Positions 1-7,158 of a stretch of DNA of 14,375 nt are shown here, in pieces. A program made the position numbers and the translations under genes. Numbering within the stretch: position 1 is the first letter of the stretch; each line of letters starts with the position of its first letter. The notes under the pieces were generated by a model. The model was not told the DNA's origin, did no database searches, and saw only the letters and a list, made by a program, of their open reading frames with translations. This stretch comes from Burkholderiaceae bacterium (GTDB taxonomy: Bacteria; Pseudomonadota; Gammaproteobacteria; Burkholderiales; Burkholderiaceae_C), in contig JAGOBT010000024.1 in assembly GCA_017999135.1 (NCBI GenBank), forward strand, positions 1 to 14,375, given 5' to 3'.

Positions 1-644
<644 letters not shown>

Positions 645-647
<3 letters not shown>

Positions 648-1562
648 GGTGCTGGCCGCGGGTCGGGCCCTTGGCCACAGGCCCAGCACCAGCGCCGTGC
701 CCGCCAGGATCACCGCGCCACCGGCCAGCATGGGCAGCGTGGGCACCTCGCCCAGGAACAGCCCGCCCCACACCGCTGCCGACACCGGCACCAGGAAGGT
801 GACCGATGCTGCGCCGGTGGGCCCCACCCGGGTGATCAACCGGAAGTACAGGATGTAGGCCAGCCCCGACGCCAGCACCGCCAGGCCGGCCGCGGCCGCC
901 CAGTCGCGCAGGCCAGGCTGTTGCGCCGGCCACAGCAGCGCGGCCGGCAGGGCCAGTGCCAGCGCCGCGGCCAGCTGGGTGCCGGCGGCCATGGCCATGG
1001 CGGGCACGCCGGGCAGGTGGCGCTTGGCATGGTTGCCGGCATAGCCGTACAGCAGCGTGCCCCCCAGGCAGGCGCCGATGGCCAGCAGCGTGGCCCCGTC
1101 AATCTGAAGCGCCGACAGGCCGCTGCCAGCCGGCGCATGCAGCGACTTCACCAGCGCCAGCCCGGCCACGCCGGCAAAGCCCAGTGCCAGGCCCAGGCTG
1201 CGCCAGCGGTTCAGCGGATCGCCCAGCCAGGCCCAGGCGATCAGCGCGGTGCACAGCGGCGTGGCGGCGTTGAAGATGGCCGCCAGCGCTGCCGGCAGGG
1301 TGTAGACCGCATAGCCGAACAGCAGGAAGGGCAGGGCGGAATTGGTGAGCCCCAGCACCAGCAGCGCGCGCCAGCGCTGGCGCAGCACCGGCGCCTCGCC
1401 GCGCAGCAGCAGCAGCGGCAGCAGGAACAGCGCCGCACCGGCCACCCGCACGAAGGCCAGCGCCACCGGCCCGAAGGCCGGCACCGCCATGCGCATGAAC
1501 AGGAACGACGCGCCCCAGATCGTGGCCAGCAGCAGCAGGTCGGCCAGATCGCGGCCCTTCAT
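645..1562 (-). CDS. EamA-family (DMT superfamily) transporter
   Basis: An inner-membrane protein of 305 residues made of two tandem EamA repeats, about residues 8-137 and 155-295, with roughly ten hydrophobic segments and short basic loops. This is the usual size and layout of drug/metabolite exporters of the RhaT/YdcZ/YedA type. Typical marks are ATIWGASFLFMRMA near the N-terminus and FLVPVSAAVWGGLFLGE in the second repeat. The substrate cannot be read from sequence; relatives export amino acids, nucleosides or small toxic compounds. The ATG start at 1560-1562 overlaps the ogt TGA stop as ATGA, so translation is probably coupled to ogt. No independent Shine-Dalgarno is apparent. Being third in an alkylation-repair operon suggests a role linked to DNA-damage stress or detoxification, but that is inference from context. 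Family call is firm; function is open. Confidence 0.92.
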
Positions 1563-2080
1563 GCGGGTGGCGCCATCCGGGCGATCAGCACGCCTTCGGC
1601 CTGCAGCAGCGCCGTCTTGCGGTGCAGGCCGCCGGCATAGCCGGTGAGCGACCCGTCGCGGCCCAGCACCCGGTGGCAGGGCACCAGCACCGACACCGGG
1701 TTGCGGCCGATGGCCGCGCCGGCGGCACGCACGGCGGCGGGTGATCCGGCTGCGGTGGCGATCTGGCCGTAGGTGCTGGTGGTGCCGCGCGGCAGGGCGA
1801 TCAGCGCCCGCCACACCGCCTGCTGGAAGGGCGTGCCATGCATGTCCAGCGGCGCGGCCTGCAGCGGGTCGGCCGCACCGTCGAAGTAGGCCTGCAGCGC
1901 GCTGGCGGCGGCTTGAAGGTGCGGATGCCCGGGTTGCAGCGGCACGGCGAGCGGGCCGGGGTGGTGGGCCTGTCCGTCGAACCACAGGCCGGCCAGGCCG
2001 GCGGCGGTGGTGGCGGCGGTCATGGTGCCGAGCGGGGTGTCGATGCGGGCCTGGGCCTGCAAGTGGGGGTGGATCGTCAT
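1559..2080 (-). CDS. ogt: Methylated-DNA--[protein]-cysteine S-methyltransferase (Ogt)
   Basis: A 173-residue suicide repair protein that transfers the alkyl group from O6-methylguanine (and O4-methylthymine) in DNA to its own cysteine. The active-site motif PCHRV is at residues 134-138, with acceptor Cys135. Spacing to other known AGT residues is exact: hinge Asn127 (GRNP) 8 before, arginine finger Arg118 17 before, and Tyr104 31 before the cysteine, as in human Cys145/Asn137/Arg128/Tyr114. The helix GTPFQQAVWRAL precedes them. The start is the ATG at 2078-2080, which overlaps the TGA of the upstream ada-alkA gene (ATGA) and has a GGA about 8 bases upstream. A Met seven codons earlier is possible but lies inside the upstream gene. 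Its own stop overlaps the exporter start in the same manner. It supplies the guanine-repair activity that E. coli Ada carries in its C-terminal half. Confidence 0.96.
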   Translation of the reverse strand: MTIHPHLQAQARIDTPLGTMTAATTAAGLAGLWFDGQAHHPGPLAVPLQPGHPHLQAAASALQAYFDGAADPLQAAPLDMHGTPFQQAVWRALIALPRGTTSTYGQIATAAGSPAAVRAAGAAIGRNPVSVLVPCHRVLGRDGSLTGYAGGLHRKTALLQAEGVLIARMAPPA

Positions 2081-3537
2081 GGGGTTTCCAGGGACAGCCA
2101 AAGCTTGAACACGGCATAGCCGCGCCAGGGCCGCCAGGCCTCGGCGATGGCGGTGCCGGCGGCGGGGTCGCGGGTGGTGGCGGTCTGGCCCAGCGCTTTC
2201 AGCAGCGCGATGTCGGCCGCCGGCCAGGCGTCGGGCCAGCCCAGGGTGCGCAGCGCGATCAGCTGGGCGCTCCAGTCACCGATGCCAGGCAGCGCGGTCA
2301 ATGTGGCCAGGGTGGTCTCGACATCGTCGCCGGGTTGCAGGGTCAGCCGGCCGTCGGCCACCGCCTGGGCCAGGGCCTGCAGCGCACGCACCCGCTGGCG
2401 CACGATGCCCAGCGTGCCGATGTCGGCCGGCTCGGCCGTGGCCAGCACGGCGGCGGTGGGGAACAGCCGGTCCAGCCCGGGGAAGGGCGTGTCGATGGGC
2501 GTGCCGAAGCGCTGCACCAGGCGCTGGCACAGCGTGCGCGCCGCAGCCACGCTGACCTGCTGGCCCAGCACCACGCGCACTGCGGTCTCGAAACCGTCCC
2601 AACTGCCCGGCAGGCGCAGGCCGGGGCGCGCCGGGCCGGGCACGCTGGCCAGCACTGGGTCGATGGCGGCCGGGTCGGCATCCAGGTCGAAGGCATGGCG
2701 GGCGCGCTGCAGCAGGGCGCCCAGCGCCGGGCGCAGGCTGGGTGCGGCGGCCAGGTGCAGTTCGCAGCGGTCCGGCATGAAGCGCGCTTCGATCCAGCCG
2801 GCCAGCGTCTGCCCCTGGTGCGGCATGGCCAGCGTGCGGCGCAGCACCAGACCGTCCACCTGCTCCTGTCCTGGCACGGCACGGCGGGCGGTGAAGCCCA
2901 GCAGGCCGTCCAGATCGTAGGGCGGGCGCCAGGCCAGGCGCAGCGCGCCGGGCTCGGCCGCGCCCTCGCGCCGCAGCGCGCTGGGGCTGAGCCGGTAGCG
3001 CTCGGCAAATGCGGCGTTGAAGCGCCGCAGACTGCCGAATCCGGTGCCCAGTGCCACCTGGGTGACCGGCAGCGCGGTGTCGGTCAGCAACTGCTTGGCC
3101 AGCAACAGGCGTTGGGTGGTCAGCCAGGCCAGCGGCGTGACGCCGTGGCGTCGGGCAAAGATGCGGCGCAGGTGCCGGTCGGTCACGCCCAAGCGGGCGG
3201 CGATGGCGGGCAGCGGCGGGTCTTGCCCGGTGTGCGCCGCCTGCGCCAGCCAGCGCGCCGCCTGGTCGGCCAGCACGCTGGACGAATCGGTCAGCGACAG
3301 GCCCGGCGCCAGCTCGGGCCGGCAGCGCAGGCAGGGGCGGAAGCCCTGCGTCTCGGCCTGCGCGGCATTGGGGAAGAAGCGGCAGTTCTCACGCTTGGGC
3401 GGCTTCACCCGGCACACCGGCCGGCAGTAGATGCCGGTGGAGGTGACGCCGATGAACAGCCGGCCGTCGAAGCGGGCGTCATGCGCCCGCAGCGCCTGGT
3501 AGGCGGCGTCGTCGGTCAGCGTGGCGGCAGCAGGCAT
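2077..3537 (-). CDS. alkA: Ada sensor-AraC regulator fused to AlkA 3-methyladenine DNA glycosylase
   Basis: A 486-residue three-part protein. Residues 1-75 are an Ada zinc domain with Cys38, Cys42, Cys69 and Cys72, the same numbers as in E. coli Ada, where Cys38 accepts methyl from DNA phosphotriesters. The shared LTDD at residues 7-10 supports the ATG at 3535-3537. Residues about 85-190 are an AraC-type helix-turn-helix region (LPAIAARLGVTDRHLRRIF, then VTQVALGTGFGSLRRFNAAF). Residues about 200-486 are AlkA glycosylase, with the helix-hairpin-helix LTALPGIGDWSAQ, likely catalytic Asp442 (matching E. coli AlkA Asp238) and the closing WRPWRGYAVFKLW block. It should sense methylation damage, activate transcription, and excise 3-methyladenine and similar bases. 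First gene of a coupled trio with ogt and an EamA exporter. Alternative start: ATG at 3564. This architecture is known in bacteria; autoregulation is inferred. Confidence 0.95.
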   Translation of the reverse strand: MPAAATLTDDAAYQALRAHDARFDGRLFIGVTSTGIYCRPVCRVKPPKRENCRFFPNAAQAETQGFRPCLRCRPELAPGLSLTDSSSVLADQAARWLAQAAHTGQDPPLPAIAARLGVTDRHLRRIFARRHGVTPLAWLTTQRLLLAKQLLTDTALPVTQVALGTGFGSLRRFNAAFAERYRLSPSALRREGAAEPGALRLAWRPPYDLDGLLGFTARRAVPGQEQVDGLVLRRTLAMPHQGQTLAGWIEARFMPDRCELHLAAAPSLRPALGALLQRARHAFDLDADPAAIDPVLASVPGPARPGLRLPGSWDGFETAVRVVLGQQVSVAAARTLCQRLVQRFGTPIDTPFPGLDRLFPTAAVLATAEPADIGTLGIVRQRVRALQALAQAVADGRLTLQPGDDVETTLATLTALPGIGDWSAQLIALRTLGWPDAWPAADIALLKALGQTATTRDPAAGTAIAEAWRPWRGYAVFKLWLSLETP

Positions 3538-3546
3538 GGGCCCATG
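3535..3546. promoter_or_regulatory. 12-bp perfect palindrome over the ada-alkA start codon
   Basis: CATGGGCCCATG reads the same on both strands and includes the chosen ATG. It touches the candidate -10 element, so a bound dimeric regulator would block or control initiation. A palindrome of this length in GC-rich DNA can be chance; function is not shown. Confidence 0.3.
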
Positions 3547-3549
3547 ATA
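3544..3549 (-). promoter_or_regulatory. Candidate -10 element for the ada-alkA operon (possibly leaderless)
   Basis: On the minus strand TATCAT (5 of 6 to TATAAT) ends 6 bases before the ATG. With normal spacing the transcript would begin at or beside the start codon, giving a leaderless mRNA, consistent with the lack of a Shine-Dalgarno. No good -35 hexamer is seen, which fits an activator-dependent promoter but does not prove one. Confidence 0.35.
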
Positions 3550-3608
3550 GGCAGCCCCGGCCATCCGACTCGCCGTTTTCGGACCTGTGCATGCGGCAGC
3601 GCCGCCGA

Positions 3609-4409
3609 TCACATGGCGCGGAACAGGTGCACGTAGGCGCGGCTCACCGGCAGCTCTTGCGCGCAGCCGTGCAGGCGCAGCCACAGCCGGCTGGCCGCGT
3701 CGCGCCGGGTGCCGGCCAGGTGGTCGAGGTTGACGATGGTGCTGCGGTGCACCTGGCTGAACTGCGCCGGGTCCAGCCGGGCCAGCAGTTCGGCGATGGG
3801 CGTGCGGATCAGGTGCTCGGCCGTGGCGGTGCGCACCACGGTGTACTTGTCGTCGGCCTGGAAGTACAGCACGTCGGCCAACGGCACCTGGTGGGTGATG
3901 TCGCCCACGCCGGCGCGCACCCAGCGCAACTGCGGCTGGGCGCCCGCGGCTGCAGGCGGCGCCAGGCTGCGCAGCGCTGCCAGCAGGCGCTGGCTGTCAT
4001 CGGCCTGCTGGTCGGCCCGTTGCAGCGGCGTGCCCGGCCGGCCCAGCATGCCTTGCAGGCGCTGTACCGTGCGGGCCAGGCGGTCGGGGTGCACCGGCTT
4101 GAGCAGGTAATCCACCGCTGCCTGGTCGAAGGCCTGCACCGCGTATTGGTCATAGGCGGTGACGAAGACCACCTGCGTTGGGCCTTCGATGCCCTCGGCC
4201 ACCTGCAGGCCGGTGAGGCCGGGCATCTGGATGTCGAGAAAGGCCAGGTCGGGCTGCAGCGCGGCGATGCGCTCGGCCGCCTCCAGGCCGTGGCGGGCGG
4301 TGTGCACGATCTGCAGCGTCGGCCAGGCGCGCGCCAGCTGGGCGGCCAGGGCACGCGTCAGCGCGGGCTCGTCGTCGGCGATCAGGGCGGTGGGGCTGGT
4401 GTCGGGCAT
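3609..4409 (-). CDS. LytTR-family response regulator
   Basis: A 266-residue AlgR/LytR-type transcription factor. The receiver domain spans residues about 6-120: acidic pair Asp12/Asp13, phospho-acceptor Asp59 in FLDIQMPG, Thr84 and Lys104 (LLKP). After a Gln/Ala/Pro-rich linker, residues about 160-266 form a LytTR DNA-binding domain, shown by LADVLYFQADDKYTVVRT, FSQVHRSTIVNLDHL and LPVSRAY. It is phosphorylated by the histidine kinase encoded 21 bp upstream on the same strand; an AGGGA about 12 bases before the ATG may serve as ribosome-binding site. It is followed after 71 bp by the ada-alkA gene, so low-level read-through is possible. Target genes are not evident. Neighbouring envelope genes (algC, waaA) are candidates, since AlgR-type regulators often control surface polysaccharide, but that is inference only. 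Confidence 0.95.
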   Translation of the reverse strand: MPDTSPTALIADDEPALTRALAAQLARAWPTLQIVHTARHGLEAAERIAALQPDLAFLDIQMPGLTGLQVAEGIEGPTQVVFVTAYDQYAVQAFDQAAVDYLLKPVHPDRLARTVQRLQGMLGRPGTPLQRADQQADDSQRLLAALRSLAPPAAAGAQPQLRWVRAGVGDITHQVPLADVLYFQADDKYTVVRTATAEHLIRTPIAELLARLDPAQFSQVHRSTIVNLDHLAGTRRDAASRLWLRLHGCAQELPVSRAYVHLFRAM

Positions 4410-4430
4410 GGCGGTCGTGGGGTCCCTGTC

Positions 4431-5576
4431 TCAGGCGCCCTTGTTCAGCGGCAGGCGCAGCGCCACGCGGGTGCCGGGCTCGGCCGGGCTGATGGTCAGC
4501 GTGGCCGCAGGGCCGTAGCGCATGCGCAGGCGCTCGCGCAGGTTGTCCAGCGCCATGCCATGGTGGCGCCCGCCTGGTGCTGCCGGCGGGGCCGCGGGGC
4601 CGCAGCCGTTGTCGTGCACCTCCAGCAGCAGCTCGCCGCCGGCCGTGCGCGCCTGCACCCGCACCAGGCCGCCGCCGATGCAGGGTTCCAGGCCGTGCAC
4701 CACGGCGTTCTCCACCAGCGGCTGCAGCAGCAGCGGCGGCACCAGGGCCTGGCGTGCATCGGCATCGGCGTCGATCTGCACCTGCAGCCGGTCTTCCATG
4801 CGGGCACGCATCAGGGCCAGGTAGTGGCCGACCAGCTCCAGCTCGCGCGCCAGCGGCTGGTCATCCTGGCGCAACCCGCCCAGCGCGGCGCGCAGGTAGT
4901 CAGTGAAGTCCTGCAGCTGCTGACGCGCGCGCGGGGGGTCCTCCTCGATCAGCGACACCACGCCGGCCAGGGTGTTGAACAGGAAGTGCGGCTCGATCTG
5001 GCCCTGCAGCAGGCGCAACCGGGCTTCCGCGTTGCGGCGTTCAGCGTCGATCTCGCGCATCTGGTCGGCCGACCAGGCGTTCATCGCCCAGGTGATCAGC
5101 AGCGACACCACCAGGGCGCCCGCCAGCAGTTCGTTGCTGTCGCGCTGCTGCACCCAGTGGCGCGGATCGAACCCGGCCAGCACCAGGCCCAGCGGCCAGC
5201 CGAGCATCAGGCCGACCACCGGAATGGCAGAGAAGAGCACCCCGCGTTGCCAGGGCCGCCAATGCGCCACACCGGCCTGGCCGCCCAGGCGCCAGCGCAC
5301 CAGGTCATGCAGCAGGTGGATGGTGGCGCCCACGCTGGTGCAGACGATCAGGTTGCGACCGTACCAGTGAGCCCAGTTGGGCAGGCTGGTCCAGGCGGGC
5401 ACATCGCGCGCAAAGGCCAGAAAGCCGAACAGCGTGAAGACGGCGGCCAGGGCCATGCAGAACAGCAGTGTCCAGCCCCATTGCAGCCAGGCCGGGCCGT
5501 GCGGCAGCTGCAGGTCGTTGCGCACCCAGCTGTGCCAGGACGCTCGCAGCAGTTCTCGGGACAGGTTGGTCGCCAT
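4431..5576 (-). CDS. LytS/YehU-type sensor histidine kinase
   Basis: A 381-residue inner-membrane sensor kinase with about four membrane segments near residues 33-54, 73-91, 112-135 and 150-167 and no large periplasmic sensor domain. A short coiled stretch (AERRNAEARLRLLQ) leads to the His_kinase domain. The phospho-acceptor is His197 in IEPHFLFNTL, the signature of the LytS class. The ATPase part has the N box LVENAVVHGL (Asn290), DNGCGP and GMALDNLRERL. The start is ATG at 5574-5576, giving a short N-terminus before the first membrane helix; no Shine-Dalgarno is visible. An in-frame Met at 5708 would add 44 Arg/Pro-rich residues from the intergenic region and is unlikely. Divergent from algC, it forms a two-component pair with the LytTR regulator immediately downstream. 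The stimulus is unknown. Confidence 0.94.
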   Translation of the reverse strand: MATNLSRELLRASWHSWVRNDLQLPHGPAWLQWGWTLLFCMALAAVFTLFGFLAFARDVPAWTSLPNWAHWYGRNLIVCTSVGATIHLLHDLVRWRLGGQAGVAHWRPWQRGVLFSAIPVVGLMLGWPLGLVLAGFDPRHWVQQRDSNELLAGALVVSLLITWAMNAWSADQMREIDAERRNAEARLRLLQGQIEPHFLFNTLAGVVSLIEEDPPRARQQLQDFTDYLRAALGGLRQDDQPLARELELVGHYLALMRARMEDRLQVQIDADADARQALVPPLLLQPLVENAVVHGLEPCIGGGLVRVQARTAGGELLLEVHDNGCGPAAPPAAPGGRHHGMALDNLRERLRMRYGPAATLTISPAEPGTRVALRLPLNKGA

Positions 5577-5649
5577 GGCCGGAAGTCTAGACAGGCTGCC
5601 GCGCTGCCAGCGCCTGGGTCGCGACCGATCGACAGCCGGGCCGACGGAT

Positions 5650-5680
5650 CGCCAGCCGGTGGCGTGGAGGGTGGCTGGCG
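5650..5680. repeat. 8-bp inverted repeat in the divergent kinase/algC intergenic region
   Basis: CGCCAGCC at 5650-5657 is mirrored by GGCTGGCG at 5673-5680, with a 15-base spacer and arm centres 23 bp apart (about two helical turns). It lies about 40 bp upstream of the algC -10 element. It could be an operator dyad for a regulator or a hairpin in the kinase leader; the sequence alone does not say which. Confidence 0.4.
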
Positions 5681-5718
5681 CAGGAAAAGCAGGGGGGTGT
5701 CCTGGCACGGCCCCTGCC

Positions 5719-5724
5719 TACAAT
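5719..5724 (+). promoter_or_regulatory. Candidate -10 element of the algC-waaA promoter
   Basis: TACAAT (5 of 6 to TATAAT) lies 46 bases upstream of the algC ATG. At 16-18 bp upstream only a weak -35-like GTGTCC is found. Expected transcript start is near 5731, giving a leader of about 39 bases. Confidence 0.45.
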
Positions 5725-5742
5725 GCCTCGCAACCTGCCCCC

Positions 5743-5768
5743 TCCACCCCACCAGCGTCCACCCCACC
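5743..5768 (+). repeat. Tandem 11-bp direct repeat in the algC leader
   Basis: TCCACCCCACC occurs at 5743-5753 and again at 5758-5768, a 15-bp period, ending two bases before the ATG. The leader is almost purine-free and has no Shine-Dalgarno, so the repeat occupies the place where a ribosome-binding site should be. Confidence 0.55.
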
Positions 5769-5769
5769 C

Positions 5770-7158
5770 ATGCAAGTTCCTGCGTCTGCGTTCAAGGCCT
5801 ATGACATCCGCGGCATCGTCGGCAAGGGCATCGACGAGAACTTCGCCGAACACCTGGGCCGCGCCTTCGGCAGCGAAGCCCGGCTCACCGGCCAGAAGGC
5901 GGTGGTGGTGGGCCGCGACGGCCGCCTGTCGGGCCCCGGCCTGGTGGCCGGCCTGATCCGCGGCCTGAAGTCGACGGGCATGGACGTGGTCGACATCGGT
6001 GCCGTCACCACGCCGATGCTGTACTACGTGGCCGCCACCCGCGGGGCGCACGGTTGCAACTCCGGCATCCAGGTCACCGGCAGCCACAACCCGAAGGACT
6101 ACAACGGCTTCAAGATGGTGATGGCCGGCCGCGCCATCTACGGCGAAGACATCCAGCGCCTGCGCCAGCGCATGCAGAGCGAGACCTACGCCCGCGGCAA
6201 GGGCCGCAGCGCCACGATGGACATCGTGCCCGAGTACACCGCCCGCATCGTCAACGATGCCAAGCTGGCCCGGCCGATGAAGATCGTGGTCGATTCGGGC
6301 AATGGCATCCCGGGTGCCACAGCACCGGCCATCCTGCGGGCGCTGGGCTGCGAGGTGATCGACCTGTACTCCAAGGTCGACGGCGACTTCCCCAACCACC
6401 ACCCCGACCCGAGCAAGCCCGAGAACCTGGCCGACCTGATCAAGGTGGTGCACGCCACCGACGCCGAGCTGGGCATCGCCTTCGACGGCGACGGCGACCG
6501 GCTGGGCCTGGTCACCAGGGGCGGCGACATCATCTACCCCGACCGGCAACTGATGCTGCTGGCGCGCGACGTGCTGTCGCGCAACCCGGGCGGCACGGTG
6601 ATCTTCGACGTCAAGTGCTCGCAGCGCCTGCCGGTGGTCATCCGCGAGGCCGGCGGCGTGCCGATGATGTACAAGACCGGCCACTCGCTGATCAAGGCCA
6701 AGATGAAGGAGCTGGGCGCGCCGATCGCCGGCGAGATGAGCGGCCACATCTTCCTGGGTGAGCGCTGGTACGGCTTCGACGACGCGATGTACACCTGCGC
6801 CCGGGTGCTGGAAATCCTGTCGCGCAGCGCCGACCCCAGCGCGGTGCTGAATGCGCTGCCCACCTCGTTCTCCACGCCTGAGCTGAACGTGGCCTGCGCC
6901 GAGGGCGAGCCGCACAAGCTGGTGGCTGAACTGCAGGCCACGGCCAAGTTCCCCGGGGCCGAGGTCAACACCATCGACGGCCTGCGTGCCGACTACGACG
7001 ACGGCTTCGGGCTGATCCGTGCGTCGAACACCACGCCGGTGCTGGTGATGCGCTTCGAGGGCCACACGCCCGAGGCGCTGGCCCGCATCGAGCATGACTT
7101 CATGGCCGCGCTGCGTGCGGTCAAGCCCGATGCCCAGGTTGCCCAGGCCGCACATTGA
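5770..7158 (+). CDS. algC: Phosphomannomutase/phosphoglucomutase (AlgC/ManB type)
   Basis: A 462-residue cytosolic enzyme that interconverts hexose 6-phosphate and 1-phosphate (mannose or glucose), feeding GDP-mannose and UDP-glucose synthesis for LPS core, O-antigen and exopolysaccharide. P. aeruginosa AlgC has 463 residues. FKAYDIRGIVG is at the N-terminus. The phosphoserine loop TGSHNP is at 103-108 (Ser105), the Mg2+ loop DGDGDR at 239-244, the sugar-binding GEMSGH at 321-326, and the phosphate-binding RASNTTP at 417-423, so all four active-site loops are intact. The ATG at 5770 is chosen because the family begins just before the YDIRG motif; earlier in-frame codons run through the promoter region. 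There is no Shine-Dalgarno in its C-rich leader. waaA follows on the same strand, overlapping by 29 bases or starting 49 bases later depending on its start. Substrate preference between mannose and glucose cannot be told. Confidence 0.96.
   Translation: MQVPASAFKAYDIRGIVGKGIDENFAEHLGRAFGSEARLTGQKAVVVGRDGRLSGPGLVAGLIRGLKSTGMDVVDIGAVTTPMLYYVAATRGAHGCNSGIQVTGSHNPKDYNGFKMVMAGRAIYGEDIQRLRQRMQSETYARGKGRSATMDIVPEYTARIVNDAKLARPMKIVVDSGNGIPGATAPAILRALGCEVIDLYSKVDGDFPNHHPDPSKPENLADLIKVVHATDAELGIAFDGDGDRLGLVTRGGDIIYPDRQLMLLARDVLSRNPGGTVIFDVKCSQRLPVVIREAGGVPMMYKTGHSLIKAKMKELGAPIAGEMSGHIFLGERWYGFDDAMYTCARVLEILSRSADPSAVLNALPTSFSTPELNVACAEGEPHKLVAELQATAKFPGAEVNTIDGLRADYDDGFGLIRASNTTPVLVMRFEGHTPEALARIEHDFMAALRAVKPDAQVAQAAH

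Noticed and set aside
3593..3605. Small hairpin GCGGC-AGC-GCCGC after the response regulator stop
   Set aside because: Only a 5-bp stem with no T-run; too weak to call a terminator.
3538..3608. Search for an E. coli-like Ada box upstream of ada-alkA
   Set aside because: I found no convincing match to the AAAGCGCA-type box; AAAACGGCGA is too different to claim.
1741..3636. Long plus-strand open frame opposite ogt and ada-alkA
   Set aside because: Arg/Gly/Gln-rich, no domain, and crosses gene boundaries of well-supported minus-strand genes.
3538..3684. 49-residue N-terminal extension of Ada-AlkA
   Set aside because: It would run into the upstream regulator gene and is Arg/Ala/Pro-rich. The shorter start reproduces the E. 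coli Ada cysteine numbering (38, 42, 69, 72).
5577..5708. 44-residue N-terminal extension of the histidine kinase
   Set aside because: Pro/Arg-rich, covers the intergenic promoter region and the inverted repeat, and is not typical of LytS-type kinases.
3591..5804. Long plus-strand open frame (737 codons) opposite the kinase/regulator pair
   Set aside because: Low-complexity Gln/Arg/Gly/His-rich translation spanning two genes and an intergenic region, with no motif. It is an antisense shadow of conserved two-component genes.
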